Assembly: GCF_021353265.1 (NCBI RefSeq)
Contig: NZ_JAJTWU010000006.1
Coordinates: forward strand, 186,001-250,000
Direction of reading: 5' to 3'
Length of the DNA stretch: 64,000 nucleotides
Origin: Pelomonas cellulosilytica
GTDB taxonomy: Bacteria; Pseudomonadota; Gammaproteobacteria; Burkholderiales; Burkholderiaceae_C
The translations under genes and the position numbers were made by a program. Within the stretch, counting starts at the first letter, position 1, and every line of letters starts with the position of its first letter. A model generated the notes under the pieces. The model worked only from the letters and a program-made list of their open reading frames with translations. It had not been told where the DNA came from and ran no database searches. Below, piece after piece: positions 51,416-59,684 of the stretch.

Positions 51416-52060
51416 ATGAACGCCGCGCAGATCGACCGCTTCTTCGCCACGCTGAAGGCCGCCAACCCGGCACCGCAGACCGAGCTGGAATTCGCCAGCG
51501 TCTTCGAGCTGCTGACGGCCGTGCTGCTGTCGGCCCAGGCCACCGACGTCGGCGTCAACAAGGCCACACGGCGCCTGTTTGCCGTGGCCAACGCGCCGGC
51601 GCAGATCCTCGCCCTCGGCACCGAAGGGCTGGAGGCCTACATCAAGACCATCGGCCTGTACCGCAGCAAGGCGCGACACCTGCTGGAGACGTGCCGCATC
51701 CTGATCGACCAGCACGGCGGCGAGGTGCCCCGCTCGCGCGAGGCGCTGGAGGCGCTGCCGGGCGTCGGCCGCAAGACCGCCAACGTCGTGCTGAACGTGG
51801 CCTTCGGCGAGCCGACGATGGCCGTGGATACCCACATCTTCCGCGTCAGCAATCGCACGGGCCTCGCACTCGGCAAGACGCCGCTGGCCGTTGAGCTGGG
51901 CCTGCTGGAACGCGTACCCGAGGCCTACCTCGTGGACGCACACCACTGGCTTATCCTGCATGGCCGCTACGTCTGCCAGGCGCGCCGCCCGCTGTGCGAG
52001 GCCTGCGCCGTCGTCAACGAATGCGACCACGGCCGGCACCTAAAATCCGCCACCGCCTGA
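51416..52060 (+). CDS. nth: Endonuclease III
   Basis: A 214-residue DNA glycosylase/AP lyase that removes oxidised pyrimidines. The helix-hairpin-helix is LPGVGRKTANVVLN with catalytic Lys120, and Asp138 is in AVDTHIF; both residue numbers equal those in E. coli. The C-terminal 4Fe-4S loop is complete (C-x6-C-x2-C-x5-C in CQARRPLCEACAVVNEC). It starts 10 bases after the RnfB-like gene. Confidence 0.96.
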   Translation: MNAAQIDRFFATLKAANPAPQTELEFASVFELLTAVLLSAQATDVGVNKATRRLFAVANAPAQILALGTEGLEAYIKTIGLYRSKARHLLETCRILIDQHGGEVPRSREALEALPGVGRKTANVVLNVAFGEPTMAVDTHIFRVSNRTGLALGKTPLAVELGLLERVPEAYLVDAHHWLILHGRYVCQARRPLCEACAVVNECDHGRHLKSATA

Positions 52061-52073
52061 TTCCAACTCCGCC

Positions 52074-52289
52074 ATGGCCAGCCTGACCGACCTGACCGAC
52101 CGCGTCGAACGCCTGCTGTTGCGCCACGACGAAATCTCCCGGACCAATGCCCTGCTGCAGGAGCAGATCGCGACCCTCACACAGGAGCGCGACAGCCTGC
52201 GTTCGCGCCTGAACGCGGCCCGCGCGCGCGTGGACGCGCTGCTGGAACGCCTGCCGGTCGAAGCCCCCAAGGAACAAGAGCAGCCATGA
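52074..52289 (+). CDS. ZapB-like coiled-coil protein (TIGR02449 type)
   Basis: A 71-residue protein that is almost wholly coiled coil (LLLRHDEISRTNALLQEQIA). Small proteins of this kind precede zapA in many beta- and gammaproteobacteria, and a role in division-ring assembly is likely. Its stop overlaps the start of zapA (ATGA). Confidence 0.75.
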   Translation: MASLTDLTDRVERLLLRHDEISRTNALLQEQIATLTQERDSLRSRLNAARARVDALLERLPVEAPKEQEQP

Positions 52290-52597
52290 AGCAGATGGAA
52301 GTCACCATCATGGGCCAGAGCTACCTGCTCGGCTGTCCGGAAGGCGGCGAGGCCGCGCTGGCGGCCGCCGTGGCCCAGGTGGACCGCGAGATGAGCGCCA
52401 TCCGCGATGCGGGCAAGGTCAAGGCGCGCGAGCGCATCGCCGTGCTGGCCGCATTGAACCTCGCCTACCAGCTGGCCGACGCACCCCGCGAAGCGCCGGC
52501 GGCGCCAGCCGGTTCACCGGACATCGCGTCGCCCGACCTCGACGCCCTGATCAAGCGCCTCGACGAGGCGCTGGGCCACGACGGCCAGCTGCTCTAG
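52286..52597 (+). CDS. zapA: Cell division protein ZapA
   Basis: A 103-residue FtsZ-ring stabiliser. The N-terminal beta-rich part (MEVTIMGQSYLLGCPEGGE) and the coiled-coil C-terminus fit the family (ERIAVLAALNLAYQLA). It is translationally coupled to the upstream ZapB-like gene. In many relatives it is followed directly by 6S RNA; here an M48 peptidase gene lies between, on the other strand. Confidence 0.9.
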   Translation: MKQMEVTIMGQSYLLGCPEGGEAALAAAVAQVDREMSAIRDAGKVKARERIAVLAALNLAYQLADAPREAPAAPAGSPDIASPDLDALIKRLDEALGHDGQLL

Positions 52598-52609
52598 GCG
52601 CCAGCGGTT

Positions 52610-54472
52610 CTAGGCAACGACCTGCGGGTAGACCGGCTCGAAGGCACCGCGGCGGATCTCGTCCAGCGTCGGTGCCTCACCGGCCCACAGCACGAGCACC
52701 GGGCCGGGCAGGCTCAGGTGCTGTTCGAGCCAGCGGCACAGCTCGTACCGGTCCTCATCCGCCATGCCGGGCAGCTCGACGAAGGCCAGGTAGGCCCGGC
52801 GACGCGGGAACTCGCGCAGCGTCTTGCACACCAGCCAGGCGCGCACGACCGGCCGGCAACGTGCCAGTTCCGCCTGCACTTCACCAAGCTCGAACGTCGA
52901 CAGGTCGTGGCGCGTCACCTGGCTGAAGTACGGCATCTGGTGCAACTCCTCCCAGGCGCGGTCCTCGGCCTCCTCCGCCTGCTTGCGGCGTTCTCGCCAG
53001 AGCTTCAGCGCGGCCGCGTCATGCTCGAGGCCGGCGCGAGACGTCTCCAGCGCCTCGACGGCGCGGCGTGCGGCCCACCAGCGGTAGTCGCGGCTCGCGT
53101 CCCACAGGCGCTGCAGCGCCTGCAGGCGCGCACCCCGATCGGCGGCCGGCGTGGTCTGCACCAGGCCCTGCAATGCGCCCGGATGCTCGTCGCTGCGTTG
53201 CAGTGCCAGCTCGTACAACGGACGCAGGTCGGCATGCGGGTCGAGCTGGCGCCGCAGCGACGCCTCCTCCACCAGCTCGGCCGCGTTGTTGGTGGCACGG
53301 GAGGCGGCCAGCGCGTCGGCACGCTCGCGCACGCGGCGCAGCCACGCGTGGTGCTGCTTCCACCCGTCGGCGTTGTCCCTGCACCATTGCTTGTCGAAGT
53401 GCTCGATCCAGCGCTCGGCGCCTTCTCCCAGCAGTTGCAGCGCACTGCGCCGTGACCATTCCGGCAGCGCGGGCTGGCCGCCCAGCGCGGCGACGCGGTC
53501 GCGCAGCCCCGGGTGGGTGTCCGAGACATTGCTGACCCGCGCGAGCGCCTGCCGCAGCGCCTCACGCGCAAAATCGGGCTCGGGCGTCTGGTTGAGCTGC
53601 TTGCGCATCGCCTGGAAGGGGCCGACCGGCAGCGCCGTCGTCGCAGCCGTGCGCCAGTGGTCGGCCCAGAACTGTTCCGACAGCCAGGAACCCTTGACCT
53701 CGATCTCCACAAGCGCTGCCGTCGCCACGTCCGTGCCAAGCAGCCGGCCTGAGATGCGGTCGGCCTCGTACTCGTCCTGCCGCGCCAGCGCGAAGGTGCG
53801 GGCCGCGAAGCGCGGGAAGTACCAGTTCAGGAAGGCCTGCGTCGCCGCCGAGGCGACGTTCTGATCGCCGCGGATGCTGTCGTGCAGCCGCATCCACGAC
53901 AGGCGCGTGCGATAAATCCACGCCGCGAACCGACCATGGTCTCCGCGCAGGTGTCCGTACTCGTGCGTCAGCACGGCCAGCAACCGCTGGCGGTCCAGCG
54001 CCATCAGCATCGGCAGGCCCAGCGTCAGCGTGTTGACGGCGCCACCCAGCAGCCCCCAGCGCGGTGTCTGCTGGATGCTGGCGTTGAACTCACCATCGAG
54101 ATAGACCGCGTGGATGGGCGGGCCCTGGATCTTCTTGCGGATGCGCTCCAGTGCTTCGAACAGCAGCGGTGCGTCGCTCGCCGTGAGGGTCACGCCGTCG
54201 GGCGCATCGAAGCGCAGCCACAGCGCCCGCAGGCTGGCCCACAACAGGCCGAGCGCGGCCAGCAGACCCCACACCAGCGCGAAGCGGAAGCGTCCGTGCA
54301 GCAGGCGCGGCACTAGCCAGACGATCAGGCCGGTGGCCAGCACCAAGCAGCCGATGACCCACGCATAGCCGAGCGCCGCGAACATTGCGACATTGCGTCG
54401 GTAAGCGCGGCTGTCCTGCGCGCTGGCCTGCTCGCTCAGCCGCACTAGGTGCACGAATTCGGCCTGGTCCAT
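52610..54472 (-). CDS. M48-family membrane metallopeptidase with long C-terminal region
   Basis: A 620-residue membrane-bound zinc peptidase related to HtpX/Ste24. Two or three hydrophobic helices lie at about residues 30-85. The zinc site is HEYGH with His170, Glu171 and His174 (LTHEYGHLRGDHG), and the third ligand is the Glu of RQDEYEADRISG near residue 240. The M48 core ends near residue 330. The remaining 290 residues are helical, rich in Arg, Trp and Glu, with no domain I recognise. The start at 54472 has a GGGAGG site. The gene separates zapA from the 6S RNA gene. Confidence 0.85.
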   Translation of the reverse strand: MDQAEFVHLVRLSEQASAQDSRAYRRNVAMFAALGYAWVIGCLVLATGLIVWLVPRLLHGRFRFALVWGLLAALGLLWASLRALWLRFDAPDGVTLTASDAPLLFEALERIRKKIQGPPIHAVYLDGEFNASIQQTPRWGLLGGAVNTLTLGLPMLMALDRQRLLAVLTHEYGHLRGDHGRFAAWIYRTRLSWMRLHDSIRGDQNVASAATQAFLNWYFPRFAARTFALARQDEYEADRISGRLLGTDVATAALVEIEVKGSWLSEQFWADHWRTAATTALPVGPFQAMRKQLNQTPEPDFAREALRQALARVSNVSDTHPGLRDRVAALGGQPALPEWSRRSALQLLGEGAERWIEHFDKQWCRDNADGWKQHHAWLRRVRERADALAASRATNNAAELVEEASLRRQLDPHADLRPLYELALQRSDEHPGALQGLVQTTPAADRGARLQALQRLWDASRDYRWWAARRAVEALETSRAGLEHDAAALKLWRERRKQAEEAEDRAWEELHQMPYFSQVTRHDLSTFELGEVQAELARCRPVVRAWLVCKTLREFPRRRAYLAFVELPGMADEDRYELCRWLEQHLSLPGPVLVLWAGEAPTLDEIRRGAFEPVYPQVVA

Positions 54473-54583
54473 CGAATGCCTCCCGCGGCCCTGCCGCATC
54501 GCCTGGTTGCTTGTCGGGCGCGCATGCTAGCCAAGCTTTGCGCTGCCTCAGCCCCATCGGCGCCAGGGCGATGTCTCAGGTCT

Positions 54584-54589
54584 TAGAAT
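54584..54589 (+). promoter_or_regulatory. Possible -10 box of the 6S RNA promoter
   Basis: TAGAAT stands 5-10 bases before the predicted 5' end of 6S RNA. No good -35 hexamer is seen 16-18 bases upstream. The 54473-54593 stretch holds the M48 ribosome site on the minus strand and nothing else evident. Confidence 0.4.
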
Positions 54590-54593
54590 TCGT

Positions 54594-54777
54594 GCTGTCC
54601 ACCGCAGTCCCCGGGGCTTTTATTTCCTTCATCCGATGCTCTTTGAGCAAGGGCTTGGAATATTCCGGACGGGCGTGATCGTCTCGCGTCAGATGAACCC
54701 GAAGTCCGGCTGACCTCGCCCACCTGTATACCCCAGGGTGTTCAGGATCTCGGCCCCCAGGATTCGCGGTGGACACC
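54594..54777 (+). ncRNA. ssrS: 6S RNA
   Basis: A 184-base region with no open frame folds into one long rod. The ends pair perfectly over 10 bases (TGTCCACCGC at 54596-54605 with GCGGTGGACA at 54766-54775). An apical stem CCGGAC/GTCCGG spans 54665-54709. The 5' strand has CAGTCCCC followed by a TTTTATTTCC stretch, as in E. coli 6S RNA, and the length is the same. 6S RNA mimics an open promoter and holds sigma-70 RNA polymerase in stationary phase. The neighbourhood of zapA and an EVE-domain gene supports the call. A covariance search was not possible here. Confidence 0.8.
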
Positions 54778-54809
54778 TTCCCGTTCGCCTCCTCACTTAG
54801 CATCGGCCG

Positions 54810-55268
<459 letters not shown>

Positions 55269-55286
55269 GCGCGCCTGACGCCGCCG

Positions 55287-56342
55287 TCAGCCGAACGAGA
55301 TCGACGCCAGCACCACCTGGTTGCCGCCGCGGCGCTGCGCTTCGTGAACGGCCGCCTCGCTGGCCGCCATCAACTCGTCCTGGCGGGACGCCGTGTGCGG
55401 GAAGCTGGAGACACCCATTGAGATCGACAGGCCCAGGTCTTCGCCGTTGAGCACGACGATCTGCGCCGCACACTGGCGGCGCAGCTGCTCCATGCGGGCG
55501 TGCGCCGTCGCCAGACCGACGCCGGACAGCAGCACCGCGAAGCGCTGCGCGCCGATGCGGCACGCCGAGTCCATCGCCCGCGTGTTGGCGCGCAGCATCC
55601 GGCCGATGCCTTCGAGCAGCCGCTGTTGCGCCTCCTCACCCAGCCCCGCGACCGCTGGCGAGGCGTCCAGCGCAATGACGACCAGCGCGAACTCGCGATG
55701 CTCACGCGACGACAGGTCGATTTCCCGCAGCAGCAGGTCGTCGAACTGCGGACGCATGTAGAGGCCCGAGACCTCGTCCCGGCCCGAGCCCTGCTGCAGT
55801 TCGCGGCGGATCTGCTCCAGCGCCGCCTGCTGCTGCTCGATCTGGGCGAGCGCGCGCTGAAGCTGCACCTCGCGATGCCGCTCCTCGGTGCGCTCATGCC
55901 AGACGGACAGCAGGAACTCGGTCCCGAGTGCCAGCCGCGTCACGCTGAATTCGCGTCGGCGCCCCTTGATCTCCAGCTTGTGCTCGGACGCCACCGGGTG
56001 GCGCTGGGCCATCACCGTCTGCTCGACGCGGCGCAGCGCCGTCGTCTCGTCCGGCGTCAGGACTTCAGCATCGGTGCGGCCGATGACGTTGTCGCACTCG
56101 AACATCTGCGCGAGGCCGGCGCTGGCCACAACGTAACGACCGGTCGCCACGGCCTTGATGGCGGCCTGGCTGCCCAAAGGCTCGATCAGCGACACCATGC
56201 CGGCCAGTGCGTCCCCGCCCAGCTCGGCATGCTCGGCCAGCCACAGTGCCAGGCTGCCGGGCTGCGTCGAGGTGGAGTCGGCGGTCATGTCCATGGGATC
56301 GTTGTCGATGCAATCCATGCCACCGGCGGGGAACCAGGGCAT
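55287..56342 (-). CDS. PAS-GGDEF protein with degenerate active site and intact I-site
   Basis: A protein of up to 351 residues without membrane segments. A PAS-like domain lies at about residues 55-150, followed by a coiled coil rich in Gln and Glu, then a GGDEF-fold domain at about 190-345. The catalytic signature GG(D/E)EF is replaced by GAQRF (residues 264-268), so cyclase activity is unlikely. The inhibitory-site motif RxxD is kept as RAMD (255-258), five residues before the signature, exactly as in PleD. It therefore probably binds c-di-GMP as a receptor. In-frame ATGs at 56318, 56294 and 56288 are alternative starts; no ribosome site decides between them. Confidence 0.85.
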   Translation of the reverse strand: MPWFPAGGMDCIDNDPMDMTADSTSTQPGSLALWLAEHAELGGDALAGMVSLIEPLGSQAAIKAVATGRYVVASAGLAQMFECDNVIGRTDAEVLTPDETTALRRVEQTVMAQRHPVASEHKLEIKGRRREFSVTRLALGTEFLLSVWHERTEERHREVQLQRALAQIEQQQAALEQIRRELQQGSGRDEVSGLYMRPQFDDLLLREIDLSSREHREFALVVIALDASPAVAGLGEEAQQRLLEGIGRMLRANTRAMDSACRIGAQRFAVLLSGVGLATAHARMEQLRRQCAAQIVVLNGEDLGLSISMGVSSFPHTASRQDELMAASEAAVHEAQRRGGNQVVLASISFG

Positions 56343-56495
56343 GCCAAAGGTGTCGAAAGACTGTAGTGGGGCGTCAGTGCGGCCAGCAAGGCGGCCTCAC
56401 CCCACGAATCGGGCCTCCCCCCTAGAAGGCCTCGGGCATCACATGCCGCCCATCCTAACGAGTTTCAACACCTGGACCCGCGACAATCCGGCCCC

Positions 56496-57737
56496 ATGAA
56501 CGGGAGGTTTATGCAGGGTTTCGACGCGGTGGTGGTGGGGGCAGGCGCCGCAGGCCTGTTCTGCGCCGGACAAGCCGGCCAGCGGGGTGTCAAGGTCTTG
56601 CTCATCGACCATGCGCCACGACTGGCTGAAAAGATCCGTATCTCGGGTGGCGGCCGGTGCAATTTCACGAATCGCGAAGCAGCCCCGGCCAACTTCCTGT
56701 CCGAGAACCCCGCCTTCTGCCGTTCGGCGCTGGCCCGCTACACCCCGCAGGACTTCATCAAGCTCGTGCAGCGCCATGGCATCGCCTTCCATGAGAAGCA
56801 CAAGGGTCAGTTGTTCTGCGACGACAGCAGCGAGCAAATCATCCGCCTGCTGGTGCAGGAATGCGAGGCCGGCGGCGTCACGCGCTGGCAGCCATGCACG
56901 GTCGCCGACGTGCGGCCGGTGGCTGGCAGCGGCTTCGAGCTGGACACCAGTCAAGGCACCGTCACCACTCGCCAGCTCGTGGTGGCCACCGGCGGTCTGC
57001 CCGTACCCAAGATCGGCGCGAGCGACTGGGGTCTGCGCCTGGCCCGGCAACTGGGCCATCGCATCGTCGAACCGCGCCCTGCGCTGGTGCCGCTGACGTT
57101 CGATGCCGAGGCCTGGGCGCCATTCGCTGCACTGGCCGGCCTGTCGCTGCCGGTCGAGGTGTCCTGCGGCAGCGGCAAGGCGCGCATCCGCTTTCTGGAA
57201 GACCTGCTGTTCACGCACCGCGGCCTGAGCGGGCCGGCCATCCTGCAGATCTCCAGCTACCGCAACGACGGCCAGCCGCTGCAGATCAATCTCGCGCCGG
57301 AACTGCAGCTCGATAAGGATCTGATGGCTGCCAAGGCCACGTCGCGCCGCCAACTCGGCAACGAGTTCGCCGCCCGGCTGCCGCAGCGGCTGGCCGCCGC
57401 CTGGCTCGACCGCGCCGGCCTGGACGCCGCCCGCTCAATGCCCGAGTGCCGCGATGCCGACCTGCAGCGTCTGGGTCGCAGCGTCCACGAATGGCAGTTG
57501 ATGCCCAGCGGCGACGAAGGCTGGCGCAAGGCCGAGGTCATGCGTGGCGGGGTGGACACGCGGGAACTGAGCTCACAGACGATGGAAAGCAAGCGTGTGC
57601 CGGGCCTGCATTTCATTGGCGAAGTGGTGGACGTGACGGGCTGGCTGGGGGGCTACAACTTCCAGTGGGCCTGGGCCAGCGCGGCCGCCTGCGCACAGGC
57701 GCTGAGCGCCGCCAGCGCGAATTTGGCAAGTGCTTGA
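56496..57737 (+). CDS. HI0933/BaiN-family flavoprotein
   Basis: A 413-residue FAD-dependent oxidoreductase of the HI0933 family (BaiN/RdsA-like). The dinucleotide-binding motif is VVVGAGAAGLFCAGQAG. The family motif ISGGGRCNFTN follows near residue 50, and the closing FAD block is GEVVDVTGWLGGYNFQWAWA. The physiological substrate is not known. An ATG at 56511 is preceded very closely by GGGAGG and could be the true start. The rpsU promoter begins inside its last codons. Confidence 0.88.
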   Translation: MNGRFMQGFDAVVVGAGAAGLFCAGQAGQRGVKVLLIDHAPRLAEKIRISGGGRCNFTNREAAPANFLSENPAFCRSALARYTPQDFIKLVQRHGIAFHEKHKGQLFCDDSSEQIIRLLVQECEAGGVTRWQPCTVADVRPVAGSGFELDTSQGTVTTRQLVVATGGLPVPKIGASDWGLRLARQLGHRIVEPRPALVPLTFDAEAWAPFAALAGLSLPVEVSCGSGKARIRFLEDLLFTHRGLSGPAILQISSYRNDGQPLQINLAPELQLDKDLMAAKATSRRQLGNEFAARLPQRLAAAWLDRAGLDAARSMPECRDADLQRLGRSVHEWQLMPSGDEGWRKAEVMRGGVDTRELSSQTMESKRVPGLHFIGEVVDVTGWLGGYNFQWAWASAAACAQALSAASANLASA

Positions 57738-57752
57738 TTTCCCGGCTACAAT
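57723..57752 (+). promoter_or_regulatory. rpsU promoter (sigma-70 type)
   Basis: TTGGCA (57723-57728) and TACAAT (57747-57752) are 18 bases apart. The -35 box lies within the last codons of the upstream flavoprotein gene. Transcription would start near 57759, about 110 bases before rpsU. Confidence 0.65.
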
Positions 57753-57869
57753 CCTCGGCTTTGCTGGCAAACCCCGCGCGTCGATTCGCTGCTTTCTCCA
57801 AGTGAGGCAGTAATCCGGAACCTGCTGCTGATCCAGCCGCGAACACCGAGCGCAATCTGAAGGAACTAC

Positions 57870-58082
57870 ATGACCACCATCCGCGTCAAGGAAAACGAGC
57901 CGTTCGACGTCGCCCTGCGCCGCTTCAAGCGCACCATCGAAAAGCTGGGCCTGCTGACCGAACTCCGCGCCCGCGAGTTCTACGAGAAGCCCACTGCCGA
58001 GCGCAAGCGCAAGAAGGCCGCGGCCGTCAAGCGCCACTACAAGCGCGTGCGCAGCATGCAGCTGCCCAAGAAGCTGTACTGA
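57870..58082 (+). CDS. rpsU: 30S ribosomal protein S21
   Basis: A 70-residue basic small-subunit protein, at the standard length and sequence ([40 protein letters not shown]). In many proteobacteria rpsU opens the operon with dnaG and rpoD. Here a strong terminator and a YqeY-like gene follow and no dnaG is seen. Confidence 0.98.
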
Positions 58083-58130
58083 GAACGTCTCTGACGCGAC
58101 CCGGGGTCCTTACCGCCCCGGCTTGACTCC

Positions 58131-58169
58131 AAAGCCCGCCACAGGACGCTGTCGCGGGCTTTCGTTTTT
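58131..58169 (+). terminator. rpsU terminator
   Basis: A perfect 9-bp stem (AAAGCCCGC with GCGGGCTTT) is followed by CG and five T. It is a classic Rho-independent terminator, 49 bases after the rpsU stop and just before the YqeY-like gene. Confidence 0.9.
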
Positions 58170-58185
58170 GCTTACCCTCACGCCC

Positions 58186-58632
58186 ATGAGCCTCAAAGAC
58201 CGCATCACCGAAGACATGAAGGCCGCGATGCGCGCCAAGGAAGCCGACCGCCTTCTGACGATCCGCAGCCTGCTAGCCGCCGTCAAGCAGAAGGAAGTCG
58301 ACGAGCGCATCACCGTAGATGACGCCGCCCTCGTGGCCATCATCGACAAGCTCATCAAGCAGCGCAAAGACTCGATCAGCCAGTTCGGCGCCGCGGGCCG
58401 TGACGACCTCGTCGCCAAGGAAACCGCCGAGCTGAACGTGCTGCAGACCTACCTGCCCGAGCGACTGAGTGCGGAGGCCGTCGCCGAGAAGGTCGCCGCC
58501 ATCGTCGCGGAGCTGGGCGCCAGCGGCCCCGGCGACATGGGCAAGGTCATGGCCGCCGCCAAGGCCCAGCTGGGTGGCGTCGCGGAAATGAGCACCGTGT
58601 CCGCCGCGGTCAAGACTGCACTGGCCAAGTAA
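58186..58632 (+). CDS. GatB/YqeY-domain protein
   Basis: A 148-residue helical protein of the YqeY family, related to the tail domain of the GatB amidotransferase subunit that contacts tRNA. Blocks are MSLKDRITEDMKAAMRAKEA and GDMGKVMAAAKAQLGG. Its function as a free protein is unknown. The ATG at 58186 has no clear ribosome site, and only 16 bases separate it from the rpsU terminator U tract, so translation may start on a short leader. Confidence 0.9.
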   Translation: MSLKDRITEDMKAAMRAKEADRLLTIRSLLAAVKQKEVDERITVDDAALVAIIDKLIKQRKDSISQFGAAGRDDLVAKETAELNVLQTYLPERLSAEAVAEKVAAIVAELGASGPGDMGKVMAAAKAQLGGVAEMSTVSAAVKTALAK

Positions 58633-58641
58633 GGAGATGCC

Positions 58642-58986
58642 ATGAGCCTGCCGCTGCAAGCGCTGACACCCGACGTTTGCGTCGCCCCGCAATTGACACC
58701 CGAGGCGATGGCCGAGGCCGCCGCGATGGGCTTCAAGAGCGTCATCAACAACCGGCCCGATTTCGAGCACGGCCCCGATCAGCCGACGTCGGCCCAGATC
58801 CAGGCCGCCGCCGAAGCAGCCGGCCTCGCCTACAGGCACCTGCCCGTGGCCGGCGGCTACCAGTCGCCGGAAGAAATCGCTGCCTTCGCACAACTGCTGC
58901 AGGAGCTGCCTCGGCCGCTGCTGGCGTTCTGCCGCTCGGGCGCGCGTTCGACGCGGCTGTTCCTGCAGGCGCAGCAGGCCGGCTGA
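58642..58986 (+). CDS. DUF442 phosphatase-like protein (TIGR01244 type)
   Basis: A 114-residue protein with the cysteine phosphatase/rhodanese-like fold of the beta-lactamase-hydrolase-like family. The active-site loop is LLAFCRSGARST, and FKSVINNRPDFE is the conserved early block. Relatives include Blh/BigR-operon proteins of sulfide handling, but most stand-alone members have no assigned substrate. It lies nine bases after the YqeY-like gene with a GGAG site. Confidence 0.85.
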   Translation: MSLPLQALTPDVCVAPQLTPEAMAEAAAMGFKSVINNRPDFEHGPDQPTSAQIQAAAEAAGLAYRHLPVAGGYQSPEEIAAFAQLLQELPRPLLAFCRSGARSTRLFLQAQQAG

Positions 58987-59009
58987 CACTGACCTCGGGC
59001 TTTCCCCGG

Positions 59010-59041
59010 GACGCCCCGCCCTCGTGAGAGGACGGGGCGTC
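59010..59041. terminator. Long GC-rich hairpin after the DUF442 gene
   Basis: GACGCCCCG and CGGGGCGTC form a 9-bp stem, extended inside by CCTC/GAGG around a GTGA loop. It has no U tract. It separates the YqeY-DUF442 pair from the TRAP transporter genes 35 bases downstream. Confidence 0.55.
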
Positions 59042-59075
59042 TGTACATTGGCGGGCTTTCCTTCGCTGCCCCGCC

Positions 59076-59684
59076 ATGGACGTCCTGCTCTGCCTTGCAC
59101 GGCGCATCGACAGCCTTAACGACCGCTTCGGCACGGTCGCCGCCTGGGCGGTGCTGCTGTCCTGCGTCATCAGTTCCGCCAATGCCGTCGTCCGCTACGG
59201 GCTGGACTACAGCTCCAACGCCTTCCTGGAGATCCAGTGGTACCTGTTTGCCGCCTGCGTGATGCTGGGCGCGGCGCAAGTGCTACGCCTCAATGAGCAT
59301 GTGCGCGTGGACCTGGCCTACAGCCGCCTGACCGGCCGCAGCAAGGTCGTCGTCGACCTTTTCGGGCTTGTTGTCTTCCTCATGCCGGTCATGGCCTACC
59401 TGGCCTGGCTGTCGTGGGGATTCTTCGTCGTCAAGCTCAGCACCGGCATGGCGCCGGAGGATTCCGTCGCCAGCCTGGGCTTCGCCGCCTACATGGCAAA
59501 GCTGCTGACGAGCGGCGAGCTGTCAAGCAACGCCGGCGGCCTCATCCGCTGGCCCGCGGCGCTGATGCTGCCGCTGGGTTTCGCGCTCGTCATGCTGCAG
59601 GGGATGTCCGAGACGATCAAGCGCGCCGCCTGGCTGGCGCGCCGCTTCGACATGGACACGCATTACGAGAGGCCGCTGCAATGA
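59076..59684 (+). CDS. TRAP transporter small permease (DctQ type)
   Basis: A 202-residue membrane protein with four main helices, the small subunit of a TRAP dicarboxylate- or ketoacid-type transporter. The family blocks are SCVISSANAVVRYGLDYSSN and EIQWYLFAACVMLGAAQVLR. It couples the periplasmic receptor to the large subunit. Its stop overlaps the start of the DctM gene (ATGA). Confidence 0.9.
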   Translation: MDVLLCLARRIDSLNDRFGTVAAWAVLLSCVISSANAVVRYGLDYSSNAFLEIQWYLFAACVMLGAAQVLRLNEHVRVDLAYSRLTGRSKVVVDLFGLVVFLMPVMAYLAWLSWGFFVVKLSTGMAPEDSVASLGFAAYMAKLLTSGELSSNAGGLIRWPAALMLPLGFALVMLQGMSETIKRAAWLARRFDMDTHYERPLQ

